Assembly (NCBI GenBank): GCA_025363295.1
Contig: JANYEC010000048.1
Location: 1-50,841, forward strand
Origin: Akkermansiaceae bacterium
GTDB taxonomy: Bacteria; Verrucomicrobiota; Verrucomicrobiia; Verrucomicrobiales; Akkermansiaceae
DNA: 50,841 nt
Reading direction: 5' to 3'
Under the pieces are notes generated by a model. The model was not told the DNA's origin and did not search any database. It saw only the letters and a list, made by a program, of their open reading frames with translations. A program made the translations under genes and the position numbers. Positions 42,410 through 50,112 of this stretch are shown here, piece after piece (the first letter of the stretch is position 1; every line of letters starts with the position of its first letter).

Positions 42410-42892
42410 CTAATCTTTGACCACTTGCTTAGACAAAGTCTTACCTTCTGCGGAGACCGAATATTCAGTCTTCTCGCCATTTTTTTCGATCACAACTTCG
42501 TAGCGGGTCGTGCCCTCCTTCACCACCCTGAAGGGCGTGCCAGCCTTCGCATCTTTGCTTTTCTTGGCGATGGTTTTCTGCACGGCGCTAGGCACATCAG
42601 CGAGCGCGATCTCCTCCTCGGTCATGAACAGTTTCCCATCCTTGTGGAAACCCACTTCAGATTTTTTGCCGTTCTTCTCAATATCAAACTCAATGATCTT
42701 TGTCCCGTCATCATTAACCTCCAGAACCGCTTTGATTTCGGCGTCATTTGCATACTTTTTCACGGCTTCCCGCACGGCAGCAGGGACTTGGTCCATGGCG
42801 ATTTTTACTTCCGTTTCGCCGGCAAACATGGGGTCGGCGAATGCGCTCGCGATGACAATGGCACCCATTCCGATCGTTGCTGAAATTTTCAT
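42410..42892 (-). CDS. Periplasmic PepSY-like protein
   Basis: A 160-residue exported protein with a signal peptide (MKISATIGMGAIVIASAFAD). Two related units follow, each an alpha helix then beta strands. The first begins VPAAVREAVKKYANDAEIKA and the second VPSAVQKTIAKKSKDAKAG, and each continues with strands such as TKIIEFDIEKNGKKSEV and TRYEVVIEKNGEKTEY. This is the PepSY-like layout often encoded beside OmpR-type two-component systems, where it may modulate the sensor or bind an inducing ligand. Upstream of the regulator on the same strand, probably in one operon. Its promoter region is shared with the divergent barrel gene. Confidence 0.85.
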   Translation of the reverse strand: MKISATIGMGAIVIASAFADPMFAGETEVKIAMDQVPAAVREAVKKYANDAEIKAVLEVNDDGTKIIEFDIEKNGKKSEVGFHKDGKLFMTEEEIALADVPSAVQKTIAKKSKDAKAGTPFRVVKEGTTRYEVVIEKNGEKTEYSVSAEGKTLSKQVVKD

Positions 42893-42994
42893 GATAATGT
42901 TAGTTTGGTGTGTCAGCTAAGCGTTTTACCAGCACGTCAACGCAAGGAGCTAATCAGACTTCGCTAAAATCATGGTGAAGCACGCATGAAAATT

Positions 42995-43052
42995 TTGTCA
43001 TTTACGCCCTTCTGCGTCACTGAAAACCGGGGAAGGACGCAGAATATGACAA
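42995..43052. promoter_or_regulatory. Nested dyad in the PepSY/barrel divergent region
   Basis: A perfect 9-base inverted repeat, TTCTGCGTC (43010-43018) and GACGCAGAA (43036-43044), has a 17-base spacer. An outer pair, TTGTCAT (42995-43001) and ATGACAA (43046-43052), is also perfect. It lies within a 269-base divergent spacer and is a candidate regulator binding site, or an RNA hairpin in the leader of the gene at 43162. Confidence 0.5.
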
Positions 43053-43161
43053 CTTATTCATGCGGGCTTCAGCTTGTTTTCACGAATTCCTGATTCTTTA
43101 CCTGAAGCGAAGCGCGCTCGCTTTCCGCCGTCCTAACTCATTCATTCATTTCTATCACACG

Positions 43162-43914
43162 ATGCAATCCCTACAATCCAACTCCCGCCGCGTCATTCTC
43201 TCGATGTGCCTCATCAGTTCCGCGCATGCCGATCTGGTTCTAGAAACCGAGACCGCTGAGCTCGGAAAGAAGGGCGATTGGCTTTTCAGCCAAGCCGTTC
43301 AGGTGGAGTGGGAAAAAGATGGTGGGCGCGGTATTTTCACCGTCAATCAGTTTGAGTATGCTCTATCTGATAGAGCAGAACTCCTTATCGAACCGTTCTT
43401 CTACGAATGGAACAATCCGAAATTAGGCAAAAGCGTCAACGGAGTGGGCGACTTAGAAGTCACCCCTTCTTACATGATCATGATCGATGATGAAAAGTCA
43501 TGGCTTCCCGCAGCGTTACTGGCTTTCAAACTGAAAGTTCCAACCGCCACCAATCCCGAAATCGGATCGGGTCAGTTCGACTATCAGCCCTATATTATCC
43601 TCGGTAAGAATTTTGGCCCATGGATCTGCAACTTCAACCTCGGCTACGATTTTGTGACTTCTCCTTCCAAGGGTGAGAAGCTCAGGGACCAAGTCATCTC
43701 TGACCTTTCCGTTGAATACAAGTTCACGCCGAAATTCAGCATGTTCGCTGAAATCTTCGCAAACTCGTCACCCACGAAAGGGGAAAAGGGCACCTTCGCA
43801 GGAGCCCTTGCTACGGAGTACCGCTTCACCGAGCACATTAGCACTTACCTGAGTGTGGGTTACGATACTAATAGCGTACTCAGTATCCGCCCGGGCTTCA
43901 ATATCGAGTTCTGA
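43162..43914 (+). CDS. Putative outer-membrane beta-barrel protein
   Basis: A 250-residue protein from the ATG at 43162; the open frame extends to 43060 but the upstream part lacks a signal. The N-terminus (RRVILSMCLISSAHA) is a signal peptide. The mature protein has about ten alternating amphipathic strands with frequent aromatic ends, such as GIFTVNQFEYALSDRAELLI, NGVGDLEVTPSYMIMI, PYIILGKNFGPWICNFNLGY, LSVEYKFTPKFSMFAEIF and a final IRPGFNIEF. This pattern, with Phe at the C-terminus, is typical of outer-membrane barrels, in the style of MetA-pathway or OmpW-like proteins. Substrate unknown. Divergent from the PepSY-regulator-kinase operon and convergent with the efflux operon. Confidence 0.75.
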   Translation: MQSLQSNSRRVILSMCLISSAHADLVLETETAELGKKGDWLFSQAVQVEWEKDGGRGIFTVNQFEYALSDRAELLIEPFFYEWNNPKLGKSVNGVGDLEVTPSYMIMIDDEKSWLPAALLAFKLKVPTATNPEIGSGQFDYQPYIILGKNFGPWICNFNLGYDFVTSPSKGEKLRDQVISDLSVEYKFTPKFSMFAEIFANSSPTKGEKGTFAGALATEYRFTEHISTYLSVGYDTNSVLSIRPGFNIEF

Positions 43915-43999
43915 TAGGCGATTCAAGCGAGTCGATTTCCCATCAGTCCCGCATAGTTTTTGGGAGATTCTCTCACGGGTCAAATTTACTAACGGACAT

Positions 44000-44016
44000 G
44001 TGGGGGAGACGCCCAC
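44000..44016. repeat. Short REP-like hairpin with GAGACGCC core
   Basis: GTGGG (44000-44004) pairs with CCCAC (44012-44016) around GGAGACG. The core GAGACGCC is the same as in the 15-bp stem at 32056-32104, and both lie between convergent genes. Confidence 0.4.
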
Positions 44017-44023
44017 CTTCCAA

Positions 44024-44055
44024 GATGAGACGACGAAAAAAGACGTCGGATCATC
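44024..44055 (+). terminator. Candidate terminator hairpin
   Basis: GATGA-GA-CGACG pairs with CGTCG-GA-TCATC around an A-rich loop. The two GA mismatches face each other and could form sheared G-A pairs. A pyrimidine-rich stretch (TCTCTCTTCC) follows on the plus strand, so it may end the barrel-gene transcript. Confidence 0.45.
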
Positions 44056-44084
44056 TCTCTCTTCCAATTAATTAAACCAATCGC

Positions 44085-47000
44085 TCAAGCCGCTGATTTT
44101 CCTTTAAGCAATAGGATCAGCGCTGGCAGGACGATGAGTGTAAGCGGGAGCTGGGCGATGAGGCCGGCGGTGATGGCAATGGCGAGCGGCTGCTGCATCG
44201 CACTGCCTTGCCCAATGCCCAGCGCAAGCGGCAACAGCGCGAGGATCGCGGCGAAGGTGGTCATCGCGATGGGTCGCATGCGATTCTTTCCAGCAAGCAC
44301 CAATCGCTGGGACAAGGTCAGTTCTTTACCTTCTGCCTCGCCTTCAAGTTCACTGACCTCGGATACGAAGAAGATAGCGACCTCGCCGACGATACCAACG
44401 ACCATGGTCATTCCCATGATAGACGTAATATTCAGCTCGGTGTTAGTGCACCAGAGTCCAAGGAAAACTGCGGGCAGCGCAAGCAGTGGCGTGGCCAGCA
44501 TGGCGATGGCGACTCGGAAGCTTTCATAGAGAAATAACAGCAAAAGAAAAACGAGGACCACGGCGGCGATCATCACGATGAGCATGCCGCTGAACGCAAT
44601 GCGCTGCTGTTCGTAAAGCCCGCCCAACCTGTAATAAACGCCAGGCGGAAGTAGGTTCCCGGTATCGAGCAGATTTTTCACCTCCGCGACGGTCGAGCCT
44701 AGGTCGCGTCCGGTGATTCGCCCGGTCACGGCGGCCATGCGTTTGAGATCTTCACGTGCGATTTCCGGCTGGCCCGTATCGGTGGTGATGGTGGCGATAC
44801 GCCTCAGGGGAACCAAATGCCCATCCTCCGCGCGGAGCTGGAGGTTCATCAAGTCCTGCTCAGTGCGGCGTGATTTCTTCGGAGTCCACACGCGCACGCC
44901 CACAAGCTTCGGCCCGCGCTGGACGTTAGTTGTCACATTTCCACTGAGCATGTCATCTAGCAGTTTTGTCACCGTATCACTATCAAGCCCTTCAAGTGCT
45001 GCCTTCGAGGAGTCTACCTTGACGACGAGTGCATCACCGGCGGGAACAATGCCATCCTTCACTTCCACCACGCCGTTGATTTTGCCGATCGCTTCGGCAA
45101 CCTTCGGCGCGGTTTCTAACAGGACTTTTTCGTCATCGGTAAAAAGCTTGATCTCGATTGGCTGCGGCACGGCAGTGAGATCCCCGATGAGGTCTTCCAT
45201 CAGCTGCATCGTCTCGATTTCCAAGCCTGGGACATTCTCCTCGACCTGCCCTCTCACGTCGTCCATGACCTCTTCAATCGGACGCCGGGGGAGAGGTTTC
45301 AAGCGGATGAAAATGTCACCCGTATTCGACTCTGTGAGACCGCCGCCGAGCTGAAGGCCGGTCCGTCGCGAGTAGGTGGTGACCTCCGGGGTTTTTTGTA
45401 AAATGGCTTCAAGCTGCCGGAGCCTGCGATCCGTCTCTGTTAGCGAGGTGCCGGGCGGGGCGACGTAATCGAGAATGAATCCGCCCTCATCCATCGAGGG
45501 CATGAAACCAGAACCCACCTGCGTGGATGCGAACCAGCCCGCAGCGCCCAACAGAATCACCACAGGCAAGATAATCCATGGCCTAACAAGTAAGCTCTTC
45601 ATCAAACGACCGTATTCACGGTGCATGAAACGGGTGAATCTTCCGCCCTCCTCCTGATCGGCGTCCCTTTTGTTCAGCATTTTCCCGGCTAGGATCGGCA
45701 CCGCGAGCCAAGCGATGAGGAACGAAAGGATCAGGCTTGCAGCCATAGTGAGTGACAACGCCTTGAAAAACGCTCCAGTCACTCCCGTTAGAAAAGCGAG
45801 TGGCAGGAAAATGATGATTGTGGAGGCGGAAGAACCCGCAAGAGGCCGCGTGAATTCCGCGGTCGCGCGCATGATCCGTTCGTGTTCGTGCCCGGTTCCT
45901 CCGCGCAGCCGCCGGATGATGTGCTCAACCATCACGATGGAATCATCAATGATGAGGCCGACCGCAGCAGCCATTCCTCCCAAAGTCATGATATTGAAGC
46001 TCATGCCCAGCACTTTGAGTAACAGAATGGTGGCCGCAAGCGAGGCGGGCAGCGCCATCAAGGCGATGAGCGTGATTTTCCCGTTCCTCAGGAAAACGAA
46101 TAAAACAAAAGCGGCAAGTACCGCCCCGATGATCACGGCATCGCTCACGCTGGAAGCAGAGGCGATGATGAGATCGCTTTGATCGTACCATTGTGCCAGC
46201 TTCACATCCTTGGGGAGTTTGTCGCCCAGTCCGGCGAGCATCTTCTTCGCGTCCTCAGCGATCTGCACGGTGTTCGATCCAGGTTGTTGATAGATTTGAA
46301 ACAGCACGGCATCATGGCCGTCTGCCGTCACACGAATGAACTGCGGCTCAGTTTCATCGCGCACCTCGGCCACATCCTCCACCCGCACCACGCCATTCGC
46401 CCCGGACCGCAGGATGCTCTGGCTGATTTCTTCAAGACTCTTAAAACGCGTGTCCGAAACAAGTAGATAGAGCTTACCATGATCCTCCAGACGTCCCACT
46501 GCATTGAGCACGTTAGAGGCGGAGAGTTTTGCCGCTACATCGGCGATGGTCATGCCGAAGGACTGAAGTTTCTCGGGATCCACCACTACCCGATATTCCT
46601 CGGTGGCACCGCCCTGCACTGAAATTTTTGCGACGCCCGGAATCGTTGATAGAAGCGGCTGGAGTTGGTAAAGTGCTAGATCGGAGAGTTCAACCAACGA
46701 CTTGGATTCCGATGTTAGACTGTAAGCAACCACCGGGAAAACCGTCGGGTCCATCCGCTGCACCTCGAAGGTGGTGCCCGGCGGCAGACTTGGTAGAATC
46801 CGGGTGACCTCGCTCTGTGCTTGCAGCATCGCTTGCACCATGTTTTCGCCCCAGTCGAAATTCACGGAAATCTCGTTACTGCCTCGGCTCGTCGTCGAGC
46901 GGATGTGGCGCACGCCGGGAATGGCACGCAAGGCTTGTTCGACTGGATAGGTCACCTCCACTGCCATCCGCTCCGCAGGACGATCACCGGACTCCACACT

Positions 47001-47141
47001 CACGCGGACGCGCGGGAAATCCACATGTGGAAAAAGTGCGACGGGCAAATTCCACCCGCTCATCCCACCACCGATGGCGAGGACGATGATCAGAAATACA
47101 ATCGAACGTGCGTGAGACTGCGCCCAGCGGGTGAAGTTCAT
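44085..47141 (-). CDS. RND-family efflux transporter permease
   Basis: A 1018-residue inner-membrane proton-driven pump subunit. The start at 47141 (MNFTRWAQSHARSIVF) is preferred; the frame open to 47177 would overlap the preceding gene. Features are a first membrane helix, the large periplasmic porter domain (LPVALFPHVDFPRVRVSV at its start), FNIMTLGGMAAAVGLIIDD in the membrane helix that carries the proton-relay Asp pair (near residue 400), a second half with GFMPSMDEGGFILDYVAPPG, and a final helix bundle. The Asp-Asp pair resembles drug/amphiphile exporters (HAE type) rather than the single Asp of heavy-metal exporters such as CusA, so the CusRS-like regulators nearby do not prove a metal substrate. 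Third gene of the TolC-MFP-RND operon. Confidence 0.92.
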   Translation of the reverse strand: MNFTRWAQSHARSIVFLIIVLAIGGGMSGWNLPVALFPHVDFPRVRVSVESGDRPAERMAVEVTYPVEQALRAIPGVRHIRSTTSRGSNEISVNFDWGENMVQAMLQAQSEVTRILPSLPPGTTFEVQRMDPTVFPVVAYSLTSESKSLVELSDLALYQLQPLLSTIPGVAKISVQGGATEEYRVVVDPEKLQSFGMTIADVAAKLSASNVLNAVGRLEDHGKLYLLVSDTRFKSLEEISQSILRSGANGVVRVEDVAEVRDETEPQFIRVTADGHDAVLFQIYQQPGSNTVQIAEDAKKMLAGLGDKLPKDVKLAQWYDQSDLIIASASSVSDAVIIGAVLAAFVLFVFLRNGKITLIALMALPASLAATILLLKVLGMSFNIMTLGGMAAAVGLIIDDSIVMVEHIIRRLRGGTGHEHERIMRATAEFTRPLAGSSASTIIIFLPLAFLTGVTGAFFKALSLTMAASLILSFLIAWLAVPILAGKMLNKRDADQEEGGRFTRFMHREYGRLMKSLLVRPWIILPVVILLGAAGWFASTQVGSGFMPSMDEGGFILDYVAPPGTSLTETDRRLRQLEAILQKTPEVTTYSRRTGLQLGGGLTESNTGDIFIRLKPLPRRPIEEVMDDVRGQVEENVPGLEIETMQLMEDLIGDLTAVPQPIEIKLFTDDEKVLLETAPKVAEAIGKINGVVEVKDGIVPAGDALVVKVDSSKAALEGLDSDTVTKLLDDMLSGNVTTNVQRGPKLVGVRVWTPKKSRRTEQDLMNLQLRAEDGHLVPLRRIATITTDTGQPEIAREDLKRMAAVTGRITGRDLGSTVAEVKNLLDTGNLLPPGVYYRLGGLYEQQRIAFSGMLIVMIAAVVLVFLLLLFLYESFRVAIAMLATPLLALPAVFLGLWCTNTELNITSIMGMTMVVGIVGEVAIFFVSEVSELEGEAEGKELTLSQRLVLAGKNRMRPIAMTTFAAILALLPLALGIGQGSAMQQPLAIAITAGLIAQLPLTLIVLPALILLLKGKSAA

Positions 47142-47148
47142 AATTTCG

Positions 47149-48198
47149 TCATTCGGATTTGTCGACTGCCATTCCATCTTCTAACTGATGGACGCCCACG
47201 GTGATCACTTCATCCCCCACTTGAAGATCTTCTCCCGTGACTTCAGTGAGCGTGTCGGTCTGAAGGCCAATGACGACTTTATGCTCAACAGCGTGGCCAT
47301 CGCGGACGGTGAACAAAATAAAGCCATCATCATCCGGGAGAACCGCATCGCGCGGAACGACCAGCGCGCCCTTTTGCTCCACCTCGATCTCGCCCCGCAG
47401 GTAGCCGGAAAAAATGAATGGCGCGTCAGGCGGAACCGACGCGAAAGTGTCCACCAGCCGCGTTTCGGGATTCACCCTTCGCGTGATCAAGCGAATCGTA
47501 CCGTCACCTTGCACGCCTTTTTGATTGACCGAAATGAGGTGAACTTTTTGGCCCTCATGCAATCGCCCAGCGCTCTCCGGCTCCACTCCCAGAAGTGCCT
47601 CGATGCGGCGTCCCGGCACTACTGATAGAAGCGGACTACCGGCCGGAACGATGTGGCCGATCCGGACCTCGATCGAAGAAACTTGCCCGCTCGCTTCCGC
47701 CTTGAGAATGATGCGGTCGCCCGCGCCGCGTACGGTTAGACTACTGAGGGTGGCAGCAGAGTCCCGCGCGGCCTGCTTCGCTAACTGAAGTTCCTGATTG
47801 AGGGCCAGCTTCATGGAAAACCGGTTCTGCGCCTGTTCAAGTTGGATCTGTGCGGAGTCCGCTGCAGATGTTGCTTCGGCAAGTTGCAGTTTCGTGTCAG
47901 GGCTGGGCTCCACCTCGATGAGCGGTTGGCCTTCTTCCACGGTCTCGCCTGCGGAAACGAGCAGGCGCACCACCTTGCTTTCGTACTGCACGGAGACACT
48001 TAACAATTGGTCGGATTGCGCGACCACGGTCCCATAAGCAATGAGAGTTGCGGCGATGGTGCTTTTCTCAAGTTTCACCGTCCGCACGGCAGCGGTGGGC
48101 TTGACGGCGTCAGCAGCCTCGTCTTCTTTATGAGTGGATTTGTGACAAGCCGTCGTCGCGAGCGCGAGGGCGAGCAGAATTGTTAGATTTCGCTTCAT
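47149..48198 (-). CDS. RND efflux membrane-fusion (periplasmic adaptor) lipoprotein
   Basis: A 349-residue adaptor with a lipoprotein signal (LTILLALALATTAC, lipobox TTAC). The lipoyl-like/hairpin region includes KVVRLLVSAGETVEEGQPL and VSSIEVRIGHIVPAGSPLLSV, with a coiled-coil hairpin between them rich in Ala, Gln and Leu (AEATSAADSAQIQLEQAQN). The beta-barrel and membrane-proximal domains follow (AGRLHEGQKVHLISV, VVPRDAVLPDDDG). It bridges the RND pump and the TolC-like channel. No Met- or His-rich metal-binding segment like that of CusB is evident. The gene overlaps the TolC gene by four bases and ends seven bases before the permease start. Confidence 0.9.
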   Translation of the reverse strand: MKRNLTILLALALATTACHKSTHKEDEAADAVKPTAAVRTVKLEKSTIAATLIAYGTVVAQSDQLLSVSVQYESKVVRLLVSAGETVEEGQPLIEVEPSPDTKLQLAEATSAADSAQIQLEQAQNRFSMKLALNQELQLAKQAARDSAATLSSLTVRGAGDRIILKAEASGQVSSIEVRIGHIVPAGSPLLSVVPGRRIEALLGVEPESAGRLHEGQKVHLISVNQKGVQGDGTIRLITRRVNPETRLVDTFASVPPDAPFIFSGYLRGEIEVEQKGALVVPRDAVLPDDDGFILFTVRDGHAVEHKVVIGLQTDTLTEVTGEDLQVGDEVITVGVHQLEDGMAVDKSE

Positions 48199-49640
48199 GG
48201 AGAAAGGTGCCAGGCGGCGGCGGTTTCGAGTGCGATGCGGGCTCGGGCGAGCTGTTGCTTTAGTTTCAGGATTTCGATAGATTTCTGTGTGAGATTGTTC
48301 TGAAGAACGTAGTAACCGAGCACTTCGGCATTGCCATCATCCACGGCTTTCCGTGAGGTCTCCACCACATGTTGAAGGGCAGGAAGCGCTTGGTGCGCCT
48401 CCGCGATCTGGTTATTCAGCGAATGAATATCCGATAGAGCAGAAGCAATGTCGGATCGTGTTTCAAAAACGCGGTTCGTATATTCATCGAAAAGGCGCTT
48501 TCGCGTGGCGTTCTCTAGCGCGATTTTCCCTTGATTGTGATCGAATAGCGGAAGGTCAATAGTGATGGCCGGGCCGAAGGAGTGAACGTTGCCAGTGTCC
48601 GATGCACGCGTAAATCCGATGCCGATGTTAGGAAATTGAGCGAGAATGGCCGCGCGTAATTTCGCATCCTCACTATCATATCCACGCCGCAAGGCGATTA
48701 GATCCAGCCGACGGTGTTCCAATCCGTTGAGCAGAGTGGATTCCGCCGGAACATCCACCCGCGATGGCAGCGATACGTTACTCTGAAGTCGCAGAGTCGT
48801 GCCCGGAGGATAGCCGATGGCACGGTTGAGCGCGATCCGGCTTTGATCGAGTTCCTGGCGGAGGCCGAGTAAAGTCGCTCGTGACTCGTTCGCGGAGATC
48901 ACGATGGCGGAGGACTCTACTAGGGACATTTCGTGCGCGTCCTCGGCCTTTCTAACCAGCGCGACATTGCCTGTTAGCCGCTTCGAAATTTCCTCCGCCT
49001 TCGTTACCTGCTCACGGAGTGCGGCTAGATCATAAACGGCAGACCGTGCTTCGAGGGCGGTCTGCCATTCCTGCCACGCCACGTCTAACCGGACTGCATA
49101 TTCGTCGGCGCGGGCACTGGCCACCTCTTGCCCATGGGTAATCAAGGAACGCAAATCCCAGTTCAGCCCGAAGCCGGTGCCGGTCTGGGTGCCAGCCGTC
49201 GCCCCACCTGTGACGAAATCGAGATTGCCACTGAGTTGAGGGTTCGGAAGGATGCCCGCAATGAGAAGCTGAGCCTTCACCTCGTCCACTTGATCGCGCG
49301 TGGCCCGCAGCGATGGATTGAGCACCACCGCAAGCACTGCCGCTTCGTCTGGAGAAAGGCCATCACCTGCGTCCAGCCGCATCGGGCGGAGCAGTGGGTG
49401 TTTGATTTCACTCACTGCGATAGAAAGTGCTTTCCCCTCTAACGGATGAAGCGCCCGCTCGACATCCTTGGGGTTTAGCGAAAGCGCTCGATAGGCGGCG
49501 CAGCCATTGAGGCACAGCATTCCTGCCAGCAATACGAGCGCCCTTCTCGGGGAAAATCCAAGACCGCACGGGAGAGGTAAAAACGCCGGACTCCTATTTG
49601 AATTCACGTCCGATAACGTCTGCCTACGGGGATTCTTCAA
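48195..49640 (-). CDS. TolC-family outer-membrane efflux lipoprotein
   Basis: A 481-residue outer-membrane channel subunit, first gene of the efflux operon. The lipoprotein signal is LVLLAGMLCLNGC with lipobox LNGC at residues about 44-47. The N-terminal extension before it is long, so an internal start near ALVLLAG is possible. The outer-membrane efflux protein repeats follow: PDEAAVLAVVLNPSLRATRD, long alpha-helical hairpins (SARADEYAVRLDVAWQEWQT, DQSRIALNRAIGYPPGTTLR), and the second unit with FPNIGIGFTRASDTG and FGPAITIDLPLFDHNQGKIA. It forms a trimeric barrel and periplasmic tunnel with the adaptor and pump. Confidence 0.9.
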   Translation of the reverse strand: MKNPRRQTLSDVNSNRSPAFLPLPCGLGFSPRRALVLLAGMLCLNGCAAYRALSLNPKDVERALHPLEGKALSIAVSEIKHPLLRPMRLDAGDGLSPDEAAVLAVVLNPSLRATRDQVDEVKAQLLIAGILPNPQLSGNLDFVTGGATAGTQTGTGFGLNWDLRSLITHGQEVASARADEYAVRLDVAWQEWQTALEARSAVYDLAALREQVTKAEEISKRLTGNVALVRKAEDAHEMSLVESSAIVISANESRATLLGLRQELDQSRIALNRAIGYPPGTTLRLQSNVSLPSRVDVPAESTLLNGLEHRRLDLIALRRGYDSEDAKLRAAILAQFPNIGIGFTRASDTGNVHSFGPAITIDLPLFDHNQGKIALENATRKRLFDEYTNRVFETRSDIASALSDIHSLNNQIAEAHQALPALQHVVETSRKAVDDGNAEVLGYYVLQNNLTQKSIEILKLKQQLARARIALETAAAWHLSP

Positions 49641-49831
49641 AATGTTAAGTGGGATTTAATGGATGGATGATACTTCCTGCTCGGCCAGAATTTCACGTTC
49701 TGTTATTTCTGCACACTCGATATTTTCCCGATTTTTTAAACTTACAATTGCGTCACACGACCCCATTCCTTGGGATTTTCAAGTCCATAGCTACGGCGAG
49801 TCAAGCAGGGGTTTGTGAAAACAACCTGACT

Positions 49832-49857
49832 CGTACATGAATAGTTTGTCATGTACG
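49832..49857. promoter_or_regulatory. Perfect 9-base inverted repeat
   Basis: CGTACATGA (49832-49840) and TCATGTACG (49849-49857) are exact reverse complements with an 8-base spacer. The repeat lies about 190 bases upstream of the efflux operon start and just before a possible integrase remnant. It could be an operator, an IS end or a hairpin. Nothing else is evident in 49641-49940. Confidence 0.45.
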
Positions 49858-49940
49858 CCGCGTATGCAATCCGTAGCCATCGAAGGACAAGTCAAGGAGG
49901 CATCCGCCTAGCGTCTTGCCTCATAAAAGAGGACACCGTG

Positions 49941-50111
49941 ATGCCAGCCATGGAAATGAGTGAAACAAGAATCGGAAAATACACCGAAATGATGCTCGGC
50001 AAGTACGCGCGGATGACTGGCAGGAAGGCGCGGGGTCGCTTGCTCAATACAGTTTGTCTGCGAACTTGTGACCCCCTTCTAACTTCGAGAAAAACTTCAC
50101 CTCTCGGGTAA
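49941..50111 (+). pseudogene. Possible remnant of an integrase-type transposase
   Basis: The translation from the ATG at 49941 begins MPAMEMSETRIGKYTEMMLG and KYARMTGRKARGRLLNTVC, which resembles the N-terminus of some IS-encoded integrases (a Lys/Arg-rich helix ending in a short Leu motif before a helix-turn-helix). After about residue 35 the similarity ends and the frame stops. AGAGGA at 49928-49933 could serve as a ribosome binding site. If the resemblance is right, only the first few dozen codons remain. This is an impression by eye; it could also be a random frame. Confidence 0.3.
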
Positions 50112-50112
50112 A

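Noticed and set aside
43060..43161. N-terminal extension of the barrel protein frame
   Set aside because: The extension lacks a signal peptide, whereas one starts just after the ATG at 43162.
45670..46182. A plus-strand frame of 170 codons inside the RND permease gene
   Set aside because: It is antisense to conserved membrane helices and consists of low-complexity Ser/Arg/Met runs.
44085..47141. Reading the RND pump as a copper/silver exporter (CusA)
   Set aside because: The Asp-Asp motif in the proton-relay helix and the absence of Met-rich sites in the adaptor do not fit the metal-exporter type.
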